Below are positions 21,736 to 33,030 of a stretch of 64,000 bases of DNA, in pieces (position 1 is the first letter of the stretch; every line of letters starts with the position of its first letter). Under the pieces are notes generated by a model. It saw nothing but the letters and a program-made list of their open reading frames with translations. It did not search any database and was not told where the DNA came from. The DNA is from Polydactylus sextarius. Lineage: Eukaryota; Chordata; Actinopteri; Polynemidae. The stretch spans positions 2,999,501-3,063,500 of the forward strand of contig CM028925.1 in the NCBI GenBank assembly GCA_016801845.1, written 5' to 3'. A program made the position numbers and the translations under genes.

Positions 21736-24700
21736 ATATTTTATTGATGGTTTTTGTTTTTGGTTAGTATTCAAACCACATCACTGTCAAAGTCACTATG
21801 TGACATCACATTTTTCCTGCATTTTGATGTTTGACGACAAACATTAAGTGAACCTGAGGTCATCAGATCACTTGTTCATGTGCATTCAGTACTTTTTAAG
21901 GAACATAAATGCTTAACGCATGTTGTGAACACTCAGTGCCAGACTATTTTAAATACTATATGATAGTTTCTTTTATCATTTAACTTTGCTGTGATCTGTA
22001 CTATTTTGTGGAATATTTTATAAAAGACGACAGAGAAAGGAAATCTGAGATCTTAATCTTAATGTTTGTTGTGGTATTTGAAATAAATAAATAAAGAAAG
22101 CAGGGCTAACTATTTCTAATCATAGTGGTGCTCCTTTAATCTAATAACTTCCAGTTAATAGTTTAAATTTCAAGATTAAAACTGTGACGTGTAAACATGA
22201 TACACTGAGGGTGGTCATTTCAGTGTAGTAGGAGTAAACCAGACATATATTAAGTGTGTTTCAATAAAACCACCAACAGAGGGCGATATAAACTTGGTAG
22301 TTTTTCCGTGTGTTGAGCTCTTATATAAATCACAATAAAAGCAACAGTTTTCTCATATTACTCTGATCAGAAGCCTTCATACCGTTGGTATCAGTTACAA
22401 TGTATTTAATTCTCTAGCCAAGCTTTAGACTCCACTGTTAGAAACCTTTCCCCTTTACGTCAAACCCTGGCAACCACATCATCAAATATTCACATGTGGG
22501 GGTAACACCATACTGTACACCACCTATAGCGCCACATGCAGCGTCCTGTGAGGATTGATGTGATTGCAGCATCACTGACAATTTTAGCTTTTTTTGAGAA
22601 AGCTTGACATCTAAAAAGCCAAAGCTGTGTAAAATTATCCCGGTGATTCTCCAGGTGACGTCCCTCCTTACCTCTACATAACTTTGTAGCATCTAATGAG
22701 GCCAGCTGCTTTCAGAGGTGCCCTATAAGAGGAACTGAATCCTGCTGGTGCTGTAGCAGTCATTGTCCTGAGTTTATAGGACGCTTCTATAGTTTCCCTT
22801 GCCCTCAATAGGCAGCAGCTGAGGCATGGGCTCCTGTTACACTGAGGCCGTATGAAGTGCACCGATGGCGTCACACCATCAGCTGCTGACAGCTCTAATT
22901 AATTGTGTTTAATTACATCACTATAACTTGAGTAAACTAAGACTCAGTGCGAATGTCTTTGGTTGTTTTTCACTGCTTGTGTTTCACCCTCATTTAACTG
23001 ACACCAGTTCTCAGTGTTTGCTCTAAGACAAATACTGAACAGTGGTGTGTTTCTGGCAAAAAGTGTAACTGGTTCGTTAAATAAGAAATCAGCTAAATCA
23101 ACCCGGCATCTCGACTCGCTGTGGTGCTGATTAGATGTGAAACGGTAGAAACCTTTAGAACTTGTTGACCTATCAATCATCAATCAAGACCTAATGGATT
23201 CTTTCTAATGTGCAAAGGAAAAAAATTAGTGGGGAAATTTGCTCTCTTGCGAGAGTTAGATGAAACAATTATCAGAGACTGTTCGGGAAAGACATGAATC
23301 ACTTCCTGTATCTGAAACCAGCGGCAGACCATGAGTCTGTTCACTCCAATGGGAGAAGTAAACGCGTGCAAAGATTATGACCAATTCTTTCTGCATCATT
23401 GTCACCAAAGAAAAATATTGGACCCATTTTTCACAAGCCTCATAACCTGCGTCACAATGTTCGGAAAATGAGCTTTGTTGGAGACTTGTCTCTGTCTTTG
23501 TAACACTGGTGGGTTTTACTGCAGCGCTACAAATAAATGCAAGTTTTATTTTAACTTTAATCATTAATCTATGTCTCACATGTTTCTGTTTCTTTTATAT
23601 AGTAATATTATTGTCTCTATACGTCAGATGAACCATACAGCTAACCCTAGCCTGCGATCCTTAGAGATAAAGCGCTAATGCATCAGCTAATGGATTTCTG
23701 AATGGATAATATAATTGACACAGCCTCACTGATTTCAGATATTAAACCAGGAGATACAAACAGTTGTACTACACAACAACGATTTCTGCATTTTCTTTTT
23801 TCGAAAAAATGCAAACAGATGAGTCATGAATTAGCTGTTTACATTAGGCATTTTATATCAGCACATAGGAAACAGGAAGTGTTTACCATTTCATACATTT
23901 CACAAAGCGTGTAATGTTTACTGCCTTGTTGTAGACCAGCCCTGGGACAAAACTAGAGCCAGTTAATGATTAGGTGTGAGAACAGCTAACCTGGTTCTGT
24001 GAACTGTGAGAAGTTTTAAAACTCTGCCTATTAACACCTTTGAAATTAAACTTTACTGTTTAACTAAAAGGCTTCTTCTGATTCTCGCTCTTAACCGAAC
24101 AGATAAGTGTGAAATGGTATAATTTTTCTCACCTGACTCTCAGCAAGAAAGGAAATAGGCGAATATCCTGATGTGTCAACCTGATCTTTAGAGTATTCAT
24201 CCTTCAGTGCTGATTTTAATTGTGACTGCTTGAGTTTGGACTTACGCTGGCAGAGGTGATATTAGCTCAGTCAGGCTGAAACACTAACAAAGACTAACTC
24301 CAGACTTTGATATTTGGGCAATGAGAAACAGCAACATTAAAAAAACTCACCCAGGGATACACTGTCCTGCCTCGTTTGGAGAAATTCTTTCTCTATTTCT
24401 GTCTTCACCTTTACATATAGTAGCCCAAAATCCCTTAAGAATGACATTGGACTATTATGCAGCTTAATAATTGCAGACAGTGCCAGTGCACTATATGCAT
24501 TGAGTTGGAAAGTGAGGTTTTGAAGGTTGTAAAGTTAACATTTGCATTCTTTTGAATATATATTGTTGCATTAAATGTTATCTCTTCAAGTCTCTGTCAC
24601 ATTAAATGTTAGCATTCCAGCGTTGATGTTCTTATCTGGTAATAGAGTTGCAGGAAGAATGATGGTCATAATATTTTCACTGTGAAACCAGTGAATGACA

Positions 24701-24819
24701 TTAATTATTCTCTTTACAATGGCACATGTCATTAGGTGTGATATATCGGGTAGCATATTATTATTTTGTCCTTGAAGTTTATGTGTTAGAATCAATGAAA
24801 ATGGGAATTGGCATAAAAA
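21736..24819. other. Non-coding DNA, mostly unique
   Basis: No exon is recognised. A CTCF-like but weaker word (accaacagagggcgat) lies at about 22270-22285. The stretch 22640-22930 is repeat-poor with E-box (CAGCTG) and TAAT words and is a candidate conserved element. A fragment of the percomorph repeat is probable at 24140-24175. ORFs of 60-107 codons, mainly on the minus strand, show no domain. Confidence 0.5.
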
Positions 24820-25432
24820 TGATTAAGGATGTGAGCTGCTTTGACAAGGGCTAAGTCGTGATTACGTCTGGGTCGGAGCATTTACACAATTGCAGCCCTT
24901 GAGTGATGTTCCCAGTCTGAAATGGTTGGTACCAACCAAAAAAGTGGTTAAAGGGAAGGAAAACCAGTCAACCATTAACAGGCTCGGTTATGTTTGTGGG
25001 GAGTTACTGTTGGTCCACTTGGTCCAACGCGACAGAAGAGTAACTGTAGCTCAAACTGCCGAAAAAGTTAATGCTGAGTCTAATAGAAAACTATCCTCTT
25101 CCAACACGATAATGCTCATGCTACACTGCTACAGTGGTTCAGGATTATTCAGGGTGTTCAGGGTGTTTACTTGGCTCCAAGTTCTTTAGATCTCAATCCA
25201 ATGAAGCATCTGCGGGATGTGCTGGACAATCAAATCAGATCCATGGAGGCTCAGCCTCACCTCTTACAGGACTTGAAGCATCTGCTGCTGATGTCTTGGC
25301 GCCAGGTACCTCATCATCATCAACCCTGCCTAATATCTTGACAGGTCTCATGATCAGGGCTGTTTTGGCAACAAAATGTGACCTACACAATATTATCCAG
25401 GCGGTCACAATATAACAGCTGATCAGTGTGTC
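24820..25432 (+). mobile_element. Tc1-like DNA transposon, internally deleted
   Basis: An N-terminal helix-turn-helix remnant reads VHLVQRDRRVTVAQTAEKVN (about 25015-25075). After a short bridge the frame continues QHDNAHATLLQWF and then SLDLNPMKHLRDVLDNQIRS (about 25105-25240), the DN.H and SPDLNPIEH.WDVL blocks of a DDE transposase. The central third, including the first catalytic Asp region, is missing. The right end (gcggtcacaatataacagct gatcagtgtg) resembles the terminal inverted repeat of this fish Tc1 group; the left limit is approximate. It is inactive. The ORFs at 24890-25189 and 25134-25415 are pieces of this in mixed frames. Confidence 0.8.
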
Positions 25433-26959
25433 TTCTTAAGTGATGAGTAATGTTGTATTGAAAGAGTTAATTGGCAGAACACTCAAGTGAAGTTTTCTGA
25501 CCGAGAGGCTCTTGAGCTGTGCAGACGTCAGGTCATTCAGGTGAAGGATGCCCCCCCCCTTCCACTTCACTTCCTTCATCGCTCTGAGCCACTGATCACA
25601 TTTTAAAGAAACATCCAGTTGCAGCACTACATACAAAATATCCTTGTAGATTAAAACTGCATCTCATATTTAGGCTTTTACACTGTCAGTTAGCTGGCAG
25701 GTAACTTTACTATCCTAGACAATGATTCTCTGCCAGTGATCTGCCACTCGATACAACTTGTCAATAAGCTAAATGTAGGACCTTTCTGCAGTCATCTCTC
25801 AATGTCATTAGCCATAAATCGATGGAGGAGATTGATCAGCGGGGAACTTCACCTTGTATGACATCTTTTAAATGGATTGTGCTGTCAAGATATTAGGTGG
25901 GGTCGATGGGGTGTGTGTGTGTGTGTAGTAATGTGCACTGACAGATCAGAGTTTGGGTTATTCAAACATTTTCCAGAGCCAGGGAAATGTTTCTAGATTT
26001 AGCAGCCTCTCAACCCCCTCAGGTAAGTTGAACTGTGGGTAACAAAAGCACTGTGTAATTTTTGCAGTTTTCTCTGGACTGTGGGGAGAAATGTGTCAGC
26101 TCCCAAAACTGGTGATAGTAAATTGGCGTGGTCTATGCCAGTGCACGTACACTTGCAGTACTAATCTAAAGTGATGTGGTGATCAGCATAGCCCCAGTCT
26201 GTCCTCTAAGAGCCGGTCCATGTTGTAGGTACATTTATGGATGCATTGATAGTATCGTCTGGCAACCTCTCACAACTCTGTGACTGTGATCTGTGAAAGC
26301 TGTGCTTTCTTTGAAACTTGGCAGCACCCGTTTGGAGGCGGAAAGAACATTTTTTAGCAAGCAGGTATCAAGCTTGAATGATAATTAAAGGATAGAGGTT
26401 AATGTGTAAACCAATATGACTTCTGGCAACACTTTTCGGTATTATACTATCAGTACTACCAGACGGATGGATTTGTTGAACCCAGAGGATGAACCTCAAG
26501 AAGTTTGGTAATCACCTCACATTTTCTTCCAATTTTCTTCATTTTTTTTTAGTGCAATGTGTTGATAATTGTCGTCTTGCCAAATGTGTTGCCAATATAT
26601 TGGCATGAGATTTTGCTCAGACATTCAGGGTAACCACAGGATTAACACAACAATCCCCTGACTCTTTCCTTCACCATTACCAGCAGGTCAGAAGCATCCT
26701 CACGATATATTCCAACTTTTCTTATCTTCTCATTTAGCACCATCAACGTAGACTTTTGTCCATTTAGTTGTGCCAAGGTGTGTTCATGAACTTGAAAAGT
26801 CTGCTGTCTGGCAAATTAGATTAGATACAGTTACCAGCTGGCAGTGTGGTACGTTTGAACGTGGAAGGAGCAGTAAGGTGAACCTGCTAATAATATGAGA
26901 TGCAGATAGTATGATATCAGCTTCAGTGCCTCTTGTTTTACCTTTCCCTTCTCACCAGG
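25433..26959. other. Non-coding DNA
   Basis: No exon is recognised. A C run lies at 25551-25559 and a short (TG)n at 25911-25926. The minus-strand 66-codon ORF at 25436-25636 is unremarkable. Confidence 0.5.
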
Positions 26960-28190
26960 CATGGTGCAGTCTAAAGTTATTTTTTGGCATCCACCTGCCT
27001 CCACTGAGATTAAGATATTTATAGATCAGCAGTCTATTTCCTCCACTGGAGCCTTAATTAGGAACACCATACTAAAAACTAAAACTGAGTATAGTGGCCC
27101 TTTGTACTCAAAGTACACTCAGTTATTGTGGCATGGATTTGTTTCCTCTCCAGTTACCGCTTTCCAAAGATGCTCTGTTGGATGAACTACATTATAATGC
27201 TGGAAGTAACCACTGGAATATGGTAAATTAGCCATAAATTGACGTACCTGATCAGCAAACAATGGGATTCAAACCATGACTGATTGGTATTAATGGCTCC
27301 AAAGTTTGCTAAAAACAAGCCCAACACCATAACACAACCATGGATTGTGTCAACTACGATTGTTGACACAAGGCAGGTTGGATTTTTGATTCATGATGTT
27401 GATCTAACTATATACTACTTCAGTAGAACTTGAAATTCATCACATTTTCAGTCTTCAGCTGTCAGGTGTTGGTGAATCTGTGCCAACCACAGCCTCAGAT
27501 TTCTGTTCTTGACTGACAGGAGTGGAACCTGACCCAGTCCTCTGCTGTTGTCACCCAGCCACCTCAAGGTTGCACGTGTTGTTTATGCTACAGTGTTTTT
27601 CTTCTCATCACAGCTGTAAAAAAACACAAATGCGTTGAGTTTAACGCGTTTAAGTTCTGGATTTTTAAGTTTTACATGACCTGGCATCCCAACAAATCTA
27701 CAATTTCCTCCTCCACTTTCTATCCCCAGATTTTCCAGTTCTTCTGACCAGCTGCTCCTGTCCTATGTGTTGGTTGAGGTTAAGTTGTAAATGGTCCATT
27801 TGAACTACATCAGTTGATCCTGAACAATATGTCTCTAGAGGATTTGGGGAAAAACAAGGTTGGATTCAAAGAGTCATAGTGTGGATCCTACTATATACCA
27901 CTTCAGTACTTCAGTAGAACTTGAAATTTATCAGAACACATTTTCTAGTCTTCAGCTGTCAGGTGTTGGTGAATCTGTGCCAACCACAGCCTCAGATTTC
28001 TGTTCTTGACTGACAGGGGTGGAACCTGACCCAGTCCTCTGCTGTTGTTACCCAGCCACATCAAGGTTGGGCTTGTTGTTTATTCTGGGATGTTTTTCTG
28101 CTCACCACAGCAGTAAAGACTGGTTGTTGGACTTACTATTGTCTTTCTATCTGCTCCAACAAGTCTAATCATCAACAGTCAGATAAACCC
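26960..28190 (-). mobile_element. Tc1-like transposon, rearranged, with a duplicated segment
   Basis: On the minus strand, 27565 down to about 27462 reads RWLGDNSRGLGQVPLLSVKN then RNLRLWLAQIHQHLTAED, the region after the DNA-binding domain in Tc1-like transposases. Lower coordinates (27000-27380) hold the eroded catalytic part (attataatgctggaagtaac, attggtattaatggctccaa). The block 27400-27620 recurs at 27885-28110 with high identity, including a shared phrase from gtcttcagctgtcaggtgtt to ctgacaggggtggaacctga. The two are separated by about 270 bases that contain another dispersed repeat. Stops and indels make it inactive. Confidence 0.75.
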
Positions 28191-29756
28191 TAACCTTGCA
28201 GATATTTCTTTGTGCATGTGCATCTGTCCCTATACTATCCACACAATAATTACATTACACAGTACAGGTATCAATCCTGAAAACCTTTCTGCTTGATCTA
28301 CAGCTTGGATAGCTCCACATATTGCCTTCTTTCCGAGGGAATCTGATACTTCGCCAGCCACCGACATCACATTAATGCCAGAAGAGGAGGCATAATGGGA
28401 AATCCCACAGATGAGTGTCACTGTGTCGTTCCTCTAGCCATTGGGGGCGTCGGGGGGGTGAGGGGAGAGGTTGGGGGAGGCATTAAACCGCATAAAACAT
28501 CAGCACTCTAACCTGGCTGTTGCAGGAAAGCATGTAGTGACCGATAAGGAAGGGAAAATACACTGAAAAGCGGACATCAATGGAATTTTAGCTTTAACTG
28601 GGAAAACTGGCAGGAAGATGCAGAGGTGAAGAAGTTGGCTTTTGTGTCTCTTTTGTGCGTGCATTGTTGTGAGTTTAAGGTAGTGGGGAAACACAAGCCA
28701 GGGATGATCCATCCAGCAATAGGGGTAGGGACAAGTTGCCACGGCAACCTTGGCTCCTGATCCCCCCAGATTGGCTGGAGCTGGCAGAGAATGAGAGCAA
28801 GCAAGCAAGAGAAAGAGAGAGAGAGAGACAGATTGGAGCAGAGGAGAGAGAAGGGAGGAGGGGGTTAGATGCTTCGCTTGGCTGGAGGACTGCCAGAGGT
28901 TTTGACAACAGTACGTTAATGAACAGGAGGAATGGAGCCATCATATAGGAAGCCAGAGTCTCCAGAGGGATAACCTCTTAATAGTTAGGCCATCTGCAGC
29001 CATCAACCCTTCATGGACTGACAAGACTGAACGCACACACACACACATACATAAGCACAAACACACACACACAGGTACACACACATTCCCAGCGGAGAAA
29101 GTGTGGAGGAACATATTGTTCACTCACAAACATACTAACATGGAGCTGGTGATGCACTGAACCCAGCGCAACCTGCTCTAAGGGGAGTCACATGTTCACT
29201 TAGGAGCACTGTAGACAGTAAACTACAGATAATGACTCGCTGATCGACACGCATGTGATTTGGTTGACACTTATTCCTGCACCTTTTCTAAAGAAATTAG
29301 GGAAATTCACTTTACTTCTTTTCCTTGCTTCTTCTAATGAAGAAGCAGGAAATACAAATCAAAGTACCTTTCAAAATTTATTAATTACTTGGTTGGTAGT
29401 TTTTGTCCAAAATCAGTGACTTTAGCCGATGTGTAAGGGTTTGCATGGGATGTGGGACTTAAATTTGGACATTTCCCATCTGATCGTTGCTACTGCTAGA
29501 TGCTAACTGATACCAGGAAGTGAGATGGCATCTGGTTGAGGTTCATTTAATTCTTGTTTTTTAAAGTTGTGTGTGACCTGGCATCCTGACGCATCTTCAA
29601 GTTCCTCTCATCTCATCCAGATGGTCCGTTTGAACCACAGCAGTTGATCCTAAGCAATTAATTTCTGGGAAATACATCTCTGTTTGTGAAAGGATACTTG
29701 TTCCAAAAATAACCATCTGTAGCTGCACCAAAGAACAGCTCACCTTTTAGGGGCGG
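28191..29756. other. Non-coding DNA with G-rich, purine and (CA)n tracts
   Basis: There is a G-rich motif at 28443-28477, a (GA)n-rich purine tract at 28795-28865, and an interrupted (CA)n at 29031-29087. A stretch at about 29525-29690 (gacctggcatcctgacgcat, gaaccacagcagttgatcct) matches the sequence wedged inside the Tc1 element at 27660-27840, so it is a second copy of an unnamed repeat. ORFs at 28500-28944 overlap each other and the purine tract and are not convincing. Confidence 0.5.
28443..28477 (+). other. G-quadruplex-type motif
   Basis: G runs of 5, 7, 4 and 5 bases are separated by loops of 4 (cgtc), 3 (tga) and about 7 (agaggtt) bases. This satisfies the usual G4 pattern on the + strand. 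Confidence 0.6.
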
Positions 29757-29990
29757 CTGTGGCTCAGGAGGTAGAGCAAGTCGTCCACATACATAGGAAC
29801 GACCTTCCGATTAGGAAGGTCGTTCCTATGTCTTCCATCTGTGTGTGAGGGAATGTGATGAGCAAAGGGCACACAACGTATAGATAGATGCATTCTGTGA
29901 ATGGTTGAATGTTAACTGTAGTGTAAAGTGCTTTGAGTGGTCATCAGAAGACTTTTTTTCTTTTATCATACAGCATGCTATATGAATTTG
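29757..29990 (+). repeat. tRNA-derived SINE, interrupted by a hairpin
   Basis: It begins with gggcggctgtggctcaggag gtagagc, in which TGGCTCAGGAGGTAGAGC is a clear RNA polymerase III A box. The expected B box (GGTTCGATCCC) is replaced by a perfect inverted repeat at 29791-29831. The body then resumes (gtgtgtgaggga atgtgatg, aatggttgaatg) and the tail (tgtaaagtgctttgagtggt catcagaagac) matches the SINE family at 4838-5039. The 3' limit is approximate. Confidence 0.75.
29791..29831. repeat. Perfect 18-bp inverted repeat with 5-base loop
   Basis: Left arm 29791-29808 (acataggaacgaccttcc), loop 29809-29813 (gatta), right arm 29814-29831 (ggaaggtcgttcctatgt). All 18 pairs match. It lies where the SINE's B box should be. 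Confidence 0.95.
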
Positions 29991-30353
29991 ATTTCATTTC
30001 ATTTGGAAAGTGATTGAACGCCTCCAAATAAGTGAATATTAGCTATATATATACTGTAAACATAGAATCTATAAATATTAGAGGGGGCAGATTTGGACCA
30101 ACTCCCTGCAAATCATCAGAGACATGCACGGGATTACCAGGATAGAAAGTCATCCAGTAGGTAAACAAAATCTAAAAATAGCACAGTCCCTGTGTGCTCT
30201 GTCAACACTAATCGCAATGCATAATAACGGCGGACTAATCGTTTGTTTGTTTTATGCATTGTGCTGGGAGTTTGCAGAAATCTGATCTTCACTGTAATCA
30301 CTCCGACAGAGTCGATCATGAGATGTAGGTGTCACTGCTACCATGGAAGCCTT

Positions 30354-30386
<33 letters not shown>

Positions 30387-31820
30387 ATAAAAGTTCTTTC
30401 CAAGGTGAGTGTATAGAGGAAAATAGCGCCAGAACGAAAACGTTGTTTTTATTGCTTTGCATATATTATATTTATTTATATTTAAAGGTGAATAGTGCTC
30501 AGAGTAGTTCTGCTGCCAAGTGAGTGATAGTTTCTTGAGACTTAGTAGTATTCTTCAGATTCAAATGGCAACTCACCATTATGGAGATGATTCATGTGAC
30601 TCGTTTAGCTGCGTAACATCCAGCTGCTCTCGCAAATAGATGCCAATTGTCACCATCTGTAATGTGCAATCACTGATTCGTTTAATTACACTCACAGGTG
30701 TATGACGAGCGCCAGTCTCAGGTGTTTATGCGTGTTTACGTGTCGAGCTGTGCGCGACAAAGAGGAGGAGGAGGCAGAGCGAAGACGCCGCCGCTCGGTG
30801 TCACAGCTGTCACTCCGAGTGACAAGAGAGGAATTTCATTCACGTCTCTCAGCAGGAGTCATTATAGGGCAAAGAAATGCTAAATGCAGAAACAAGGACT
30901 GAGTGCTATGCTCATGGGTTTGATGGTAGGAATTGGCACAAGGAGCTGATATGAGACCTGACTCAGGATGTGCGCTATGATTATGGAAGCAACCCTCCAC
31001 TTTATAAAGTCTTTTTTTTATTTTTATTTATTATTGATACAGAAAGGAGCTGCAAGGCTTGTGTGTTTTACAGAAAAAGTTGCCATGCCAACAGTTGCAG
31101 AAACTGATACATGGGAGCAATGGTGTTACAGCAGGCCAACATGTTTTGTTTTGGGCAAAATACCAAAATCAGTCATATATAAATGGAAAAAATGGAAAGC
31201 AAAATTTTTAATTGTGCATGTGGAGAAAAAGTCAAAACTCCACAAAAGGAGGAAGAGCTATTTTATGTAGAATTTTGTCTTTCCACTTTAATCTTGAAAT
31301 TTCAACTTAATTCTTGTCAGAAAAAAAAAATCTACAATATAAGTTAAGCTTAGCAGTTAAGAAACACAATAAGAATTCCACTGTTTACCATCTTTAGCAT
31401 AACATGCTAGTAGCTAATTAGCTAATTATTAATAAACCTTAAGTAGAGCTGGAGATGTACCGGACAAATTTGCCAAAGTTATCCCAAATCATCCTGCTGT
31501 TTGACTTTGATGAAACTTTTTTACTCTAAAACTGTCATGTCTCAGCATCCAAGTTAACAGACGTCCACCAAAGCGGTTTTATAGTGGGGGTCTTATATTT
31601 CTTCCCTGTTGTAGCTTTTAAAGGCTTTTCTGTAGTTACCTGGGTAGATAAAACTTATAACTAAAACATTTGGAATATATTATACAATATGATGACAGTT
31701 GTGTTTTGCTAAAAAAGCTGCGTCAACATTGATGAAGTGTTTTTTTTTTTTTTAATCACAGGCTGACTGACCGCACAGCAGACACCAAACTTTGCAATAA
31801 AAACAAATATTTATCGCCCA
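29991..31820. other. Non-coding DNA with a 30-base T run
   Basis: No exon is recognised. A run of 30 T lies at 30356-30385. A GGA-rich, CpG-containing stretch at 30745-30800 and a small palindrome TGTCACTC-C-GAGTGACA near 30807-30825 are visible. A 100-codon ORF at 30968-31270 has no recognised domain and lies in AT-rich DNA. Confidence 0.5.
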
Positions 31821-33030
31821 TGGTGAACATATCTTAGTCACTTAAACGTTACGCGCTCAAACCTGATCAGATTAAGTGATTCAGTGTTTGAATAAATGGC
31901 ATCATTGAATAACAGATAGCTACTTGGGGATAGTAGTTCTCTCATGCTTGTCTTTCCAACAGTTATTCTCCATGATATATTGCTGCCAGTCACAGTTTAT
32001 GTGACTTAGGTAGCAAAAACTCCACAGCTTCTTTTGTGTGCCTGTTCAAACCACTTCCTGTCCATCCTGGTGGCTCAGTGACTGTTGAGCTGATGAGATT
32101 CAGCGCTTTGGTTCGTTTTTTAATGGTCATAGGGGCTGGAGCCAATTGTAGTTGACATTGGTCAAAAGGCAGACTACTTTGGACAAGTCGGCAGTCTGAC
32201 AGAGCAGAAACAAACACCTATTCACACGTAGTGTCGCCATTAACCTGCATGACTTTGTAATGTGTCTGGGAACCATGTCAACTAGAGGAAACTAAAATCC
32301 CCTGGTTTGGCTGGATTTACCTGGGTTAATAATCATACATTTTTAGAAGTAAAAAGGGTATATTGACAATAGTGAGCGTATATCACTTCACTTAAACGTT
32401 ACGCACTCAAACCTGAACAGATTAAGTGCCTCTGTGTTTAAATGAATGGCATTGTAGAATAATAAATGGCTATTCTGGGATAATAGTTCTCTCATGCTTG
32501 TCTTCCCACCAGTTATTCTCCTTGATGTATTACTGCCAGTCACACTGTATGTGACTTAAGTATCAAAAACTCTACCGCTTCCTTTATATCCCTTTTATCC
32601 TGTGGGTTCAGGGACAACACCAACTGTTGCAACCACTTCCGGTCTACCCCAGTCACAGATGAGGTTTGGCACTTCTGTTCATCCTATGACGGTTGTAGGG
32701 GCTGTAGCCAATCATAGTTGACATTGGTTAAAAGGCAAGCTACGTTGGAAAGGTCAGAAGTCTATGACAAAGCTGAGATACAGAAACGAGCACCTACGTC
32801 TGCTATAGAAGCTCAGTAATCATTGAAGCTGTGAGCATCATTGATCGTGTGGCAGTTTCCAGCAGTTTCTGTGTTTCAGTTATGTTATTTTGATGGTCTT
32901 CAGACAGGTTGGATGTCCGTGACGGAGCTGGGACGGGGCAACAAAAAACCATTCACACCTAGAGTCACCAATTAACCTGCAGGACTTTGCAATGGGCCTG
33001 GAAACTGGGATTACCGGAGAAAACTACCAA
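31820..33030 (+). repeat. Tandem duplication, about 550-bp offset, diverged
   Basis: Unit 1 (from about 31835) and unit 2 (from about 32385) align at a constant offset of 550 from cttaaacgttacgc (31841/32391) to tgccagtcaca (31984/32534) and beyond. Both then carry tagttgacattggt and aggcag/aggcaa. Both end in a fish repeat of the type cattcacacctagagtcacc aattaacctgca (about 32945 in unit 2, 32220 in unit 1). Roughly one base in seven differs in the part compared by eye. Unit 2 is longer because of insertions near 32760-32930. Confidence 0.7.

Noticed and set aside
25134..25415. 93-codon ORF on the + strand
   Set aside because: It is an out-of-frame reading of the Tc1 transposase relic (RSQSNEASAGCAGQSNQIHG is the shifted version of LDLNPMKHLRDVLDNQIRS).
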